Source: CAZIJH01 sp964539655
GTDB taxonomy: Archaea > Aenigmatarchaeota > Aenigmatarchaeia > CG10238-14 > SCSR01
Direction: 5' to 3'
DNA length: 64,000 nucleotides
Assembly (NCBI GenBank): GCA_964539655.1
Contig: CAZIJH010000003.1
Location: forward strand, 1 to 64,000
Both the position numbers and the translations under genes were made by a program. Of the stretch, positions 51,098 through 59,979 are shown piece after piece. How positions within the stretch are numbered: position 1 is the stretch's first letter; every line of letters starts with the position of its first letter. The notes under the pieces were generated by a model that saw nothing but the letters and a program-made list of their open reading frames with translations, was not told the origin of the DNA and made no database searches.

Positions 51098-52537
51098 ATG
51101 GAAAATAAAAAATTCAGATCGGGTCTGGAGATTCATCTTCAGCTCGACACCAAGCACAAACTTTTCTGCAACAGCCTGACGACGATGAAGGAAAAGGATC
51201 CTATAAGAATCGTCACGCGCAAACAGCATCCTGTCGCAAGTGAACTGGGAAAAATAGACATAGCAGCGCAGCACGAACTTTTGAGAAACAGAATTTTCAA
51301 GTACCAAGTTTTCAAGAACGAGACATGTCTCGTAGAGTTAGATGAGGAGCCGCCGCATCCTTTGAATGTGGAAGCTCTAGAAATCGCGATACAAATTTCA
51401 CTGATGCTTAACTGCAAAATTTCTAGCGAAGTCCAAGTTATGAGAAAAACTGTAATTGACGGAAGCACGCCGACAAGCTTTCAGAGAACGATGATAATTG
51501 GCATGGACGGTCACATAGATTACAAGGGAAGAAAAGTTCCGATTACGTATGTTGGGCTCGAGGAAGACGCCAGCGCGATAGTCAGCGAGAACGAGAAGGA
51601 AGCGGTTTTCAGATTAAACAGATTGGGCGTTCCGCTCGTCGAAATCGACACGGATATTTTGGAAGGCTTCACGCCGGAAGAAATTCAGGAGATTGCATTT
51701 ACAATTGGGATGATTGGAAAATCCACAAGAAAAATGAAGCGCGGCATCGGATCAATAAGGCAGGACATCAACATTAGCACGAAAGGCGACAGAGTAGAAA
51801 TAAAAGGCGTGCAGGATCTCGGCATGATGTCCAAAATTATAGAAATAGAAATTGACAGACAACTAAGCGCCAAGGAAATTTCCAAGGAAACGCGTTCAGT
51901 TAATCCGGACGGCACAACTAAATTCACAAGGCCGCTTCCTGGAGCAAACAGGATGTATCCTGAAACCGATATTCCTCCAGTAACAATCTCGAAAGAGACA
52001 ATTCAAAATATTAAAAAGAATTTACCAGAACCATTGACAGAAAAGTTGCAGAAGCTAAAAACAAAATTCAAACTATCTGATTTGCTTGCGAAAGAAATAT
52101 TGCGGTCCGATTACCTCGATCTTTTTGAAGAAATAATGGGCGGCAATAAATTGGAATCGTCCGTCGTTGCCAACACTTTTGTTTCGGTGCTGAAAGATTT
52201 GGAGAAAAGGGAGAAGATTCCGGTCGAGAGTCTTACCGACGCGCATTTCAAGGAAATTTTCAGTTTGCTATCAGAACGCAAGATTGCGAAGGAAGCGATT
52301 CCCGAAATAGTTAAACACTTGGCGAAAAATCCAGACGAGAAAATTTCAGCTTCGTTGAAGCAGCTGAATCTTGAGCAGATTTCGGAACAGGACATAGAAA
52401 AAATTATTCTGGAAATTTTGAAACAGCCCGGAATAGATCAGAACAAAGCAATTGGGTTAGTGATGAGCAAAGTGCGAGGCAAAGCCGACGCACAGAACGT
52501 GATCAAGCTCGTCAAAAAACATTTCGAGAAAAAATAA
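51098..52537 (+). CDS. gatE: Glu-tRNA(Gln) amidotransferase subunit E, compact form
   Basis: 479 residues. Starts with the GatB/E signature SGLEIHLQLDTKHKLFC and continues through the kinase core to the C-terminal YqeY-like tail. Archaeal GatE is usually about 620 residues because an AspRS-like (GAD) domain is inserted in the core; here IKGVQDLGMM runs almost directly into RPLPGANRMYPETDIPP, so that insert is missing. The partner GatD shows it is GatE rather than GatB. Confidence 0.9.
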   Translation: MENKKFRSGLEIHLQLDTKHKLFCNSLTTMKEKDPIRIVTRKQHPVASELGKIDIAAQHELLRNRIFKYQVFKNETCLVELDEEPPHPLNVEALEIAIQISLMLNCKISSEVQVMRKTVIDGSTPTSFQRTMIIGMDGHIDYKGRKVPITYVGLEEDASAIVSENEKEAVFRLNRLGVPLVEIDTDILEGFTPEEIQEIAFTIGMIGKSTRKMKRGIGSIRQDINISTKGDRVEIKGVQDLGMMSKIIEIEIDRQLSAKEISKETRSVNPDGTTKFTRPLPGANRMYPETDIPPVTISKETIQNIKKNLPEPLTEKLQKLKTKFKLSDLLAKEILRSDYLDLFEEIMGGNKLESSVVANTFVSVLKDLEKREKIPVESLTDAHFKEIFSLLSERKIAKEAIPEIVKHLAKNPDEKISASLKQLNLEQISEQDIEKIILEILKQPGIDQNKAIGLVMSKVRGKADAQNVIKLVKKHFEKK

Positions 52538-52540
52538 TTT

Positions 52541-53113
52541 TTAATTCTCGTTGATTATCGGATACTCGTAATCCGTAAAGCAGATTGCGACGATTGCCGT
52601 TCCGAATTTCTTTATCGGCACGGTGCTTCTCGACACAAATTCTATTCCGCGCAAATCATAATCTTCTGAAAACCCGTTTTGAAAAAGTTCGTTCAGGCTC
52701 ATTTGGAGAGATTTTCTCGCTTCCTCTTCGGTTTCTCCTCCGTGGTATTCGCAGACAAGCCCGCCGTACTTTTCTCCGGTCATCTTGTTGTAAAGCCATC
52801 CGAAAATAATCGCGGCTGTCGCGCGTTTTCCCTTTTTGGAATCGGCAGTCGCCATTATTGTTTCCATTACCGAACCGTGCACCAAATTATTCGGCTTCTC
52901 GACTCTCTGTGCAATCGCCGGCAAAATCGAGGAATAAACGATTATGTTGCATTTTTCTATCCCCGCATCCTTGAGCGCCAGATGATAAGAGCCAGCATGG
53001 ACAGTTATGTCGCTCTCGCCGACACCCGAGGTTACGAAAAAATCTTTTGGAATTCTGTTTCCGATTGTCAATGTCTTGGACTGAAGAAGAAGAGTCTGCT
53101 TGTTTTTTAACAT
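52541..53113 (-). CDS. pdaD: Pyruvoyl-dependent arginine decarboxylase
   Basis: 190 residues. YSSILP (60-65) contains the S61-S62 self-cleavage site that makes the pyruvoyl group; FFVTSGVGESDI and FGWLYNKMTGEKYGG also match the family. It decarboxylates arginine to agmatine for polyamine synthesis. Convergent with gatE. Confidence 0.93.
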   Translation of the reverse strand: MLKNKQTLLLQSKTLTIGNRIPKDFFVTSGVGESDITVHAGSYHLALKDAGIEKCNIIVYSSILPAIAQRVEKPNNLVHGSVMETIMATADSKKGKRATAAIIFGWLYNKMTGEKYGGLVCEYHGGETEEEARKSLQMSLNELFQNGFSEDYDLRGIEFVSRSTVPIKKFGTAIVAICFTDYEYPIINEN

Positions 53114-53195
53114 TTCCTAGGATCGTGCGTCTCCATCTTTTTGTTAAATAGTTATTATTGCAGGGCTGCTATTTAAATCTATTGGAAATTTTTTC

Positions 53196-53765
53196 TCAAA
53201 AAATTTTGTTTTGCAAACCAAGCTTATCCCTTGCAAGAACAAGTCCAAGGTAAGAATAGCTTAATGTCTCTTCTTTTCCTGTTGAAAATAGATTCAATGC
53301 TTCTTCGAAGGGGATTTTTACAACTTCTATTTTCTCGTCGGAATCGGGATTCTTTTTAGATTCGAACAGTTCACGGGCAAGATAGATGCTCACATTTGAT
53401 TGGATGCTTGCCATGAACAGGCCTGAATATAATTTTTCTAATTTCCTGGCGTCCAATCCGACTTCTTCCCTGAGTTCGTTGTGCGCCTGCCTGATTCTCC
53501 CGTCTTCGGTCTTTTCATTGCACTTGCCTGCCGGAATCTGCAAAACATATTTTCTATGAGCTGTCCTCCACTCTTTACAGAGATACACGTTATTTTCCGA
53601 ATCTATCGGAACAATTGCGACAACGTCTGGCAACTTTCTGTATTCTTGGTCATGTACCGTCCCGTCTCCAAAATCTACTTTTGCCATGACAACCTCAATT
53701 CCCCTTTTGTATACGGTCTCTTCACCAAGTATTTTCGGAGTATTTTTTTCTGCCAGTTTAATCAA
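53196..53765 (-). CDS. NUDIX hydrolase (ADP-ribose pyrophosphatase type)
   Basis: 189 residues with IPAGKCNEKTEDGRIRQAHN followed by ELREEVGL, the NUDIX box, and an upstream WRTAHRKYVLQ region as in NudF/ADPR enzymes. Its start overlaps the stop of the TGS GTPase by 4 bp. Confidence 0.88.
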   Translation of the reverse strand: MIKLAEKNTPKILGEETVYKRGIEVVMAKVDFGDGTVHDQEYRKLPDVVAIVPIDSENNVYLCKEWRTAHRKYVLQIPAGKCNEKTEDGRIRQAHNELREEVGLDARKLEKLYSGLFMASIQSNVSIYLARELFESKKNPDSDEKIEVVKIPFEEALNLFSTGKEETLSYSYLGLVLARDKLGLQNKIF

Positions 53766-54640
53766 CTCGTGTGAATTTCGATTGTGTCCAGATCATTTAA
53801 TTTGTAATCGAGCCCGACTTTTTGCCCGCTGAACTTTGTATTGTTAAATACCCGCGCAAACTTAAACGTCTTCAGAAAATCTTTGTGTATGTGGCTCGCA
53901 ATGTCTTTTACAGTGGACCCAGCGGGCACAGTCACGGGAGGAACTATTCTCGGCTTGCCGGGAGATTTTGTGTAGACGCGTATCATTCCAAGCTTTTCCC
54001 AAATTTTTTCTTTCAGCTTTTCTAAACCAGTTCCTTCTTTCGCGGACACCTGAAACAATTCTTTTTTCGGCGCGATGTCAGACTTGTTCCCGACAATCAG
54101 TATGTTCCTGTTCTTCACGCCGTTGTCTTTCAGCATGCCAGTTATTTCGGCCAGCTGCATTTTGGTATCCTTTAAAGGATCGAGTAGAATTAAAATCAAA
54201 TCGCAGCCGTGCAGCAAGCTTATCGCGTCGCTGTCGAATGTTGACGGTATCTCTATCAGCTGGATCAGCACTCCTTTAAAATCCACCATGCCGACTTTCG
54301 GCTCGCTTGTCGTGAAAGGGTAATCGCTCACCTGGACATTCGCATTTGTCAAAGACGACAGCAGCTGGCTCTTCCCAGAATTTGTGAGGCCCACTATGCA
54401 GACCTGCCCCGCCCCTTCTTTCCTTATCGAGAATTTCGGCTTGGACGAGGTCTTTCCGGATTTCATTTCTTTCAGAATAGCCAGCCTTTTCCTCAGCTGC
54501 GCGAGAAGGTTATGAGCTCCCTTGTGTTTCGGAAGCGTACGGATCATTTCTTCGAGGGCGCGGATTTTTTCTTCTTTGTTCTTCGCCTGGAAATATTTTT
54601 TCTCCGCAAGATAATATTCAGGTCCAGCGTTGACCGGCAT
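53762..54640 (-). CDS. DRG-like GTPase with TGS domain
   Basis: 292 residues. A helical N-terminal part, then VGLTNSGKSQLLSSLTNANV (G1), DYPFTTSEPKVG (G2), a G3 altered to IEIPSTF, NKSD (G4), and a TGS domain ending IEIHTS. Typical DRG proteins have DxPG at G3; here the Asp is Glu and the Gly is missing. Likely translation-related. Confidence 0.85.
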   Translation of the reverse strand: MPVNAGPEYYLAEKKYFQAKNKEEKIRALEEMIRTLPKHKGAHNLLAQLRKRLAILKEMKSGKTSSKPKFSIRKEGAGQVCIVGLTNSGKSQLLSSLTNANVQVSDYPFTTSEPKVGMVDFKGVLIQLIEIPSTFDSDAISLLHGCDLILILLDPLKDTKMQLAEITGMLKDNGVKNRNILIVGNKSDIAPKKELFQVSAKEGTGLEKLKEKIWEKLGMIRVYTKSPGKPRIVPPVTVPAGSTVKDIASHIHKDFLKTFKFARVFNNTKFSGQKVGLDYKLNDLDTIEIHTS

Positions 54641-54667
54641 AAATTAAATTTCCAATTCAAGAATAAA

Positions 54668-55243
54668 TTAGTCCTCTTCTCCCATCGTCAAGTCGGAATC
54701 CTCGATTTTGACTTCCTTGGTGTCTTCCGTATTTTCTTTCCTTCTCGATCTCGACATGCCGCCAGTTCCCCTGAAAAGGGTGAGCTTGGCTTGCAATATT
54801 CTCTGTATCTCTTCCGGATTTGCCATTCCCTTCATCGTGAATTCGTCCTTGAATCCCCTGATGTCGACGTCCCCGAAATTCATTATCCTTCCCAGTATTC
54901 CTTTTTTGACAGAAACATCGGCGATGTTCTGGATCGGAACGACCAGCCTTTTCTTTCTCAGCAAACCTTCTATCTTCACGATCTCGTTCGTCGTAATGTG
55001 GTACTTTCTTATGAATCCTTCCATGATGGGCTCTTCCACAAGAAATGAAATGACCGACAGGATTCCAAGAATTATGAAGGTGTCCATCATCTCGTTGATG
55101 CTTCTCGGGACAAGACTGAAGCCTATGTCGAATCGGCCAACAAGCAAAATAAGAAAAGTCGCGACAAGTCCCGCCATTACGTAGTTCCAAAAATACGCTC
55201 TTCGCGATGTCTTGTAAAAAAGTCCCTTTTCCCCGACTTTCAT
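54668..55243 (-). CDS. Membrane protein with bacterial-type PH domain (bPH2/DUF304)
   Basis: 191 residues. Two membrane helices (about 18-38 and 55-75), then KYHITTNEIVKIEGLLRKKR and IQNIADVSVKKG, the bPH2 pattern also seen in YdbS-like proteins, and a charged tail. Function unknown. Confidence 0.8.
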   Translation of the reverse strand: MKVGEKGLFYKTSRRAYFWNYVMAGLVATFLILLVGRFDIGFSLVPRSINEMMDTFIILGILSVISFLVEEPIMEGFIRKYHITTNEIVKIEGLLRKKRLVVPIQNIADVSVKKGILGRIMNFGDVDIRGFKDEFTMKGMANPEEIQRILQAKLTLFRGTGGMSRSRRKENTEDTKEVKIEDSDLTMGEED

Positions 55244-55341
55244 AATCCTAACTTGTGGGATTTAGAATATATTTTTAGAATTTTCAAGAAAGTAAAATAA
55301 AAAAATTCTAATTTTTGCGATTCAGATTATCTTTTGTATCT

Positions 55342-55728
55342 TTATTCAGATTTTTCTTCAGACTCTTCCTCTTCAGATCCTGTCTCTTCCTCGGCCGTCT
55401 CGGAAGTCTCAGTCGACTCCTCGGCAGTCTCGGTTGATTCAGAAGATGATTCAGAAGCTGCACCGGCTTTCTCACCGATTGCAAATCTGTCTCTCACGTC
55501 GGTTATCTTTATTTTGGTCTTTTCACCCTGTTTTACGCCGTTTACGAAGACAACGAAGTTCTTGATGCGGGCGATACCGTCACCCTTAGATCCGACTTCG
55601 TTTATCTCAACGTCGTACTCTTCGCCGACTTTGACTGGCTTAGGCAAGTCCTCACGCGGTCCGCCGAAGCGTCTTCCTCCGCCGAATCCTCTGCCACCGC
55701 CGAAGTTTCCTCTTCTTTCAAATCTCAT
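55342..55728 (-). CDS. TRAM-domain RNA-binding protein
   Basis: 128 residues: a Gly/Arg-rich start, a TRAM domain (about 30-88; VGEEYDVEINEVGSKGDGIA and FVVFV...G) and a long Glu/Ser/Thr tail. Small TRAM proteins in archaea act as RNA chaperones. The acidic tail is unusual. Confidence 0.88.
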   Translation of the reverse strand: MRFERRGNFGGGRGFGGGRRFGGPREDLPKPVKVGEEYDVEINEVGSKGDGIARIKNFVVFVNGVKQGEKTKIKITDVRDRFAIGEKAGAASESSSESTETAEESTETSETAEEETGSEEEESEEKSE

Positions 55729-55890
55729 TTAAATTTCCTCCATTAGTTTACTTGGTTTTTTTTACAATCAAACGTAGAGTCCTTTTCAGAATTAGACTTT
55801 TAGTCCTTTCCTTGAGTTACTCCAGTTCTTTCGTTAATAATCTAGATACTATGACAGGTATTTAAGCTTTTGATTCTTCAAAATCTTACT

Positions 55891-56457
55891 ATGCCCGGAA
55901 AGAGGAAAGTTGTAGACGTCTATCTCGAGTCGGCGAGGAAGCTGCGCGCCAGCCTTCCGAAATCGATAATTTTTCTCGGCGCCGCGATGCTCATCTGGCT
56001 TTTCGGCACGAACATACTTATTCCTCTCGGCACTGGAGTTCTGATATACGACACAGAGACGTCCAAGATAATCAACCTGATCGTGATTGTTTCCATATTC
56101 GTCATGATCTCAGCAACGTTCCGCGAGATAAGGGAGGTCGCCGACGCGAGCGCGGGATTCGTGATATATTTTGTCGGGAACGGAAGGAAATCCGTCGACG
56201 AGACGAGGCTCCACAAATTGAGAAAGACTTTTAGGAATCTTTCGTACGTCATCCTCGCGTCGATCGTATTTCTGATTTTCAAGCCGATACTCGACGGAAT
56301 CCATCCAGCGCTGGCAGGAATAGTTCTTGTCGTGATTTCAATCTGGACGATAATCTCTCTGTACGCGGTCGTGATGGCGATGAGCAGCGAGATCGAGGAA
56401 GCTGCGACGTCGTTCTCGGAAAATTTGGAAAAGCAAATCAAGAAAAAGAAGTCATAA
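55891..56457 (+). CDS. Four-helix membrane protein, 188 aa
   Basis: ATG at 55891 is preferred over TTG at 55870. Basic start, then membrane helices at about 22-42, 50-70, 110-130 and 135-155, with a charged Lys-rich end. It resembles archaeal membrane proteins with a KefB-like half-domain only weakly. Confidence 0.6.
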   Translation: MPGKRKVVDVYLESARKLRASLPKSIIFLGAAMLIWLFGTNILIPLGTGVLIYDTETSKIINLIVIVSIFVMISATFREIREVADASAGFVIYFVGNGRKSVDETRLHKLRKTFRNLSYVILASIVFLIFKPILDGIHPALAGIVLVVISIWTIISLYAVVMAMSSEIEEAATSFSENLEKQIKKKKS

Positions 56458-56458
56458 T

Positions 56459-57334
56459 ATGACAATTCAAGAAGAAATTGAAAAATTTATAGAAATTTTA
56501 TCTGCTGGATTCATTGGTGCTGGTATTGGAGTTGCTATAACATTTGCAGAGAAAGTAACTTTTGTGGGACTCTTTGTCATTATTTCTTGGATTATGTTCA
56601 TAGGTGGAATTATATTTATCATATCTCGTTCTTTTAGAATCAAAAAATATATTGAATTGAAACTGACAAAAAAATATAGTTTAATTAAAAAGAATAAAAC
56701 ATTCTTAATTAGAAAATTTTATAATAATAAAAATTGGTACGAAATTTCGCTTATTATACTTACTTTTATTGCAACAATTGCTGCTTTGATTACAACTTTA
56801 TTTTCATTTTGGACTGTAGGGATAGCAAAAGATACATTAATTATTGCTCAAAATAGTTTTCAATTAGAAATTGACCCTACACCGTTATTAGATTCAAAAC
56901 TATATTACGCTTTAAACATTATGCCAGAAAATCCACAGATTAATGGTACAATACCTACTCGTTATCCTCAAATAGAATTTAATTTATCAATTGCAAATAG
57001 GGGAACTACAGATACAGTAGTTATTTTAACTGCAAATTGTACTGGTAATTTTGAAGTAGATCACTCTTATGGAAATACTAAGTTTGCTCAATACTGTGGA
57101 AATGGTACTCTTTTATGGATTGATAGACAAATTTTAGATATTGGGAATAAATTAGAAAAAACATTTTATATAAAAACAAATCATGATCTAATAAATGGAG
57201 AGCGTATCAAAGGTAAAATTATATTTTATATATTTGACCAAACAAAACGTGTTTTTCTAACAAAAGAACTTCGTGTTAATTTATTTGCAACAAATGAAAG
57301 CGTATCAGGAACTTCTGTAATATCTTACAGTTAG
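56459..57334 (+). CDS. Hypothetical membrane protein, AT-rich island
   Basis: 291 residues with helices at about 15-35, 45-62 and 95-118, followed by an extracellular beta-rich region with several Asn-x-Ser/Thr sites. Base composition is much richer in AT than the flanking genes and codon use differs, suggesting transfer. It begins 1 bp after the previous stop. Confidence 0.6.
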   Translation: MTIQEEIEKFIEILSAGFIGAGIGVAITFAEKVTFVGLFVIISWIMFIGGIIFIISRSFRIKKYIELKLTKKYSLIKKNKTFLIRKFYNNKNWYEISLIILTFIATIAALITTLFSFWTVGIAKDTLIIAQNSFQLEIDPTPLLDSKLYYALNIMPENPQINGTIPTRYPQIEFNLSIANRGTTDTVVILTANCTGNFEVDHSYGNTKFAQYCGNGTLLWIDRQILDIGNKLEKTFYIKTNHDLINGERIKGKIIFYIFDQTKRVFLTKELRVNLFATNESVSGTSVISYS

Positions 57335-57345
57335 AAATTATTATA

Positions 57346-57467
57346 GCACCGAGGGTGCGACCAGCAGCTTGGACGCGGCTCCTTTGTATACGTGAAGTTC
57401 CGCTAGGAACTTACTTTCATGTATTGGCCTCACATGCAGAAATAGTTAGCTAATTTAAAATAACAAA
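57346..57467. other. Structured non-coding stretch between the two island genes
   Basis: About 122 bp, far less AT-rich than its surroundings. Hairpins: GCACC/GGTGC (57346-57358), and AAGTTCC/GGAACTT inside a larger stem ATACGTGAA/TTCATGTAT (about 57388-57424). The left part shares CCGAGGGTG with the 3' end of tRNA-Ser(CGA) at 59146-59154. It could be a small RNA, a terminator region or an old integration site. Confidence 0.4.
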
Positions 57468-57497
57468 CATTTAGCTTTTGCTTAACTTTATACAAAT

Positions 57498-59042
57498 ATG
57501 TTAGATGATTTACTAGCATTATCAAACAGTATTTCCGAACCAATAAAGAATAGTTTACCACCAAGTATTCAACCTTATTCAATTTTAATAATCTTTGCTT
57601 CATTATCATCATTTTTCGTATTGTTAACATCAATTTTACCATCAATTATCCAATTCTTAAAACAAGAAATTTCTGATTCAAAAGAAAGAGGTAAAATTAC
57701 AAAATGGTTTTTACATTTGGATAATGTACAAAAAATTTTGGGATTAGATAAAGAAAGAAAAGACGAATCAAATTTATTGAAAAGTCAACAAATCATTATT
57801 TCTGTTTCGCTAATTTTATCTACTTTAGTTATATATCTCATTTCATGGTGGTTGAACGCATTTATTATAATATTTTTTGTTAATGCGATAATATTATTTT
57901 TATTGGGTATTTTTGGAATAGTGTTAACATTCTCACAAATATTCTTTGATAATTCAAAAATTGTTAATGCTTATTACAAATATTTGAGACCAGTAATTTT
58001 TTATTTTTCTTTGGAAGGAATTTTAGCATCAATTGCATTATACCCAAACATACTTAACAAGAATTTATATTTCTTAACATTACTTGCAATATATTTTCTG
58101 ATACCAATTTTCATAGATTTGTTCAGCTTTAGATCCTTTTCTAAAGGACTCTTTGAAAAGAAAATAAAAAATTTAATGATGAAAAATATCGAGAGATTGC
58201 CTCAAATTAGTATCACTTATGACAATGGAAATATTATACATGGAAAAATTTATAACATATTCAATAAAGATTTTATTGTTCTAAAAAATAGATATAAGGA
58301 AACGTTTGCGTATTGGAAAAATATTCAATTTATTGAGTCTACAAACAATCTTCCTATTTTAGAAAATTTAAAATTAGTTAAACTCTGTGATAAAGGATTC
58401 GAAATTCTTTACCAATTAGCAAAATATGTCACAGTAACAAAAGAAGAAGATTTAATTAATCCACGACTTTCTCCAATAAGTCTAGTCTATTCAAACTCAT
58501 TGATTTTCTTAGGTTCGGCTTTTAATGATGCATTAGAAGGTAGATACCCAAGTTCAGCTAATAATTTACGGGCCTCATTTGAAGCACATCTGTTACTTGA
58601 GAAACTTTATCGGGCAACAGATGAAGAATTAAAAATATACAAAGAACATAGAGACCCAACTAACGAGAAAACTTTCAATGCTTATTGGGATGTTTTTAGA
58701 CCTGGTAAAATAATGGATTTGCTGCCAGCAGATATCAAAGAAAAGTTTAAACTTGCCTATAAAAGGATGAGCTCATATGCCCATTCTAGTGTATTTGGTA
58801 TAATAGACAATGTACAAAAAGAAATGTTAGGAGAACAAAAAATTGTTGCTTTTGGTCCATCTTATCAAAGAGAGCTAACTGAAAGTCGACTTAAGGATAT
58901 TTTAGCAATGATATGGTTAAATAGTTCAAGTATTTCAAGGATATTTTCTGATAGACTTTCAAATGACATAAAACAAAAAATAAATTTATGGGGTGATAAA
59001 TTAGAAAATATCGGTGCATTTAGCAATAGTACTAACGCCTAG
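57498..59042 (+). CDS. Multi-helix membrane protein with HEPN-like C-terminus, AT-rich island
   Basis: 514 residues. About six membrane helices in residues 20-225, a linker with a small beta region, and a helical C-terminal domain containing RMSSYAH, an R-x5-H pattern resembling HEPN or DUF5677-type domains. Membrane-bound HEPN-like proteins often serve in defence. The assignment is tentative. Confidence 0.5.
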   Translation: MLDDLLALSNSISEPIKNSLPPSIQPYSILIIFASLSSFFVLLTSILPSIIQFLKQEISDSKERGKITKWFLHLDNVQKILGLDKERKDESNLLKSQQIIISVSLILSTLVIYLISWWLNAFIIIFFVNAIILFLLGIFGIVLTFSQIFFDNSKIVNAYYKYLRPVIFYFSLEGILASIALYPNILNKNLYFLTLLAIYFLIPIFIDLFSFRSFSKGLFEKKIKNLMMKNIERLPQISITYDNGNIIHGKIYNIFNKDFIVLKNRYKETFAYWKNIQFIESTNNLPILENLKLVKLCDKGFEILYQLAKYVTVTKEEDLINPRLSPISLVYSNSLIFLGSAFNDALEGRYPSSANNLRASFEAHLLLEKLYRATDEELKIYKEHRDPTNEKTFNAYWDVFRPGKIMDLLPADIKEKFKLAYKRMSSYAHSSVFGIIDNVQKEMLGEQKIVAFGPSYQRELTESRLKDILAMIWLNSSSISRIFSDRLSNDIKQKINLWGDKLENIGAFSNSTNA

Positions 59043-59143
59043 TCAATAGCGTTTAAATCTAATTATAACGCCACCACATTTTTCACAGATTCTCGTCTAA
59101 CCTAAGAGCAAAAGTTGCAAGCGGAGCTGTATCTGAGATGATG

Positions 59144-59227
59144 CGCCGAGGGTGGGATTTGAACCCACAAGAGCTTGCGCTCGCTGGTTTTCGAGACCAG
59201 TGCCATACCGGGTTAGGCGACCTCGGC
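59144..59227 (-). tRNA. tRNA-Ser(CGA)
   Basis: Acceptor GCCGAGG/CCTCGGC, discriminator G73, anticodon arm CTGGT-CTCGAAA-ACCAG with anticodon CGA (complement of 59191-59193), class II variable arm GAGC-GCAA-GCTC, T arm GTGGG-TTCAAAT-CCCAC. No intron and no encoded CCA. Confidence 0.95.
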
Positions 59228-59236
59228 ATCCAATAC

Positions 59237-59923
59237 TTATTGTTTATCTGCAACAGCAAAATCTTTAACTTCGATGTAACCTGATTGTGTTTTGGAATCC
59301 CAAATCTTGGTAAAATCTTTTATGTTAATTCTTTTCTTGAAAATCGGGCAGTCTAAAACAAATGATTCCGCTTCTCCGCCTTCGAATCCGGGATGTATCC
59401 CGTACTTCTCGTGCAACTTTTCAAGATCGCCAATCACTTTGTCGTCAACGATTTTTCCCAGCCAGCTCTCGTCGAATCCTTCAGCGGCGACGGCAGTGAT
59501 CATAATTTTGAAGCCTTTCTTGACCTCTTCTCTTAATCTTTCAATCTGGTCCGCCTGCCACAAAGGAGCGATGCTTTGCAATCCAAGTTCCTTACAAATA
59601 TTATCGACCCTCGTCTTCTGATAATTGCTCGCCAATGCACCAGAAACTACTCCGTCAATTTCATTTTTTATTTTCTCCAAAACATTTTTCAAATCATCCA
59701 ATTCCTTTTCTTTTTCGCCTTCCGTCTCTGCCATTATTTGTTTTATCCCCATCGATTCAGCCTGAAATTTTGTGAATTCAATCAACGGCTTGTGAAACAT
59801 CCATGAATCTGCTTTTCTCGGCTTCATCGTGATCAAGTATTTTATCTCGTGCCCTTCTTTCATCGCCTGAAAAATTGCGTAGACAGAATCCTTTCCTCCG
59901 CTGAACAAAGCTGCCAGTCTCAT
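59237..59923 (-). CDS. dph6: Diphthine-ammonia ligase-like ATP pyrophosphatase (Dph6/MJ0570 type)
   Basis: 228 residues. PP-loop SGGKDSVYA at 8-16, then a domain with SGALASNYQKTRVDNICKEL and APLWQ, hallmarks of the family that amidates diphthine on EF-2. Length is typical. Confidence 0.88.
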   Translation of the reverse strand: MRLAALFSGGKDSVYAIFQAMKEGHEIKYLITMKPRKADSWMFHKPLIEFTKFQAESMGIKQIMAETEGEKEKELDDLKNVLEKIKNEIDGVVSGALASNYQKTRVDNICKELGLQSIAPLWQADQIERLREEVKKGFKIMITAVAAEGFDESWLGKIVDDKVIGDLEKLHEKYGIHPGFEGGEAESFVLDCPIFKKRINIKDFTKIWDSKTQSGYIEVKDFAVADKQ

Positions 59924-59979
59924 ATAGCATCGTTTAACAGTTTTGAATTTTTAAATCTATCCGATGACACTATAGAGAC

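Noticed and set aside
51098..52537. GatB instead of GatE
   Set aside because: It lacks the GAD insert like GatB, but directly follows gatD with a 3-bp gap and no GatA or GatC gene is present.
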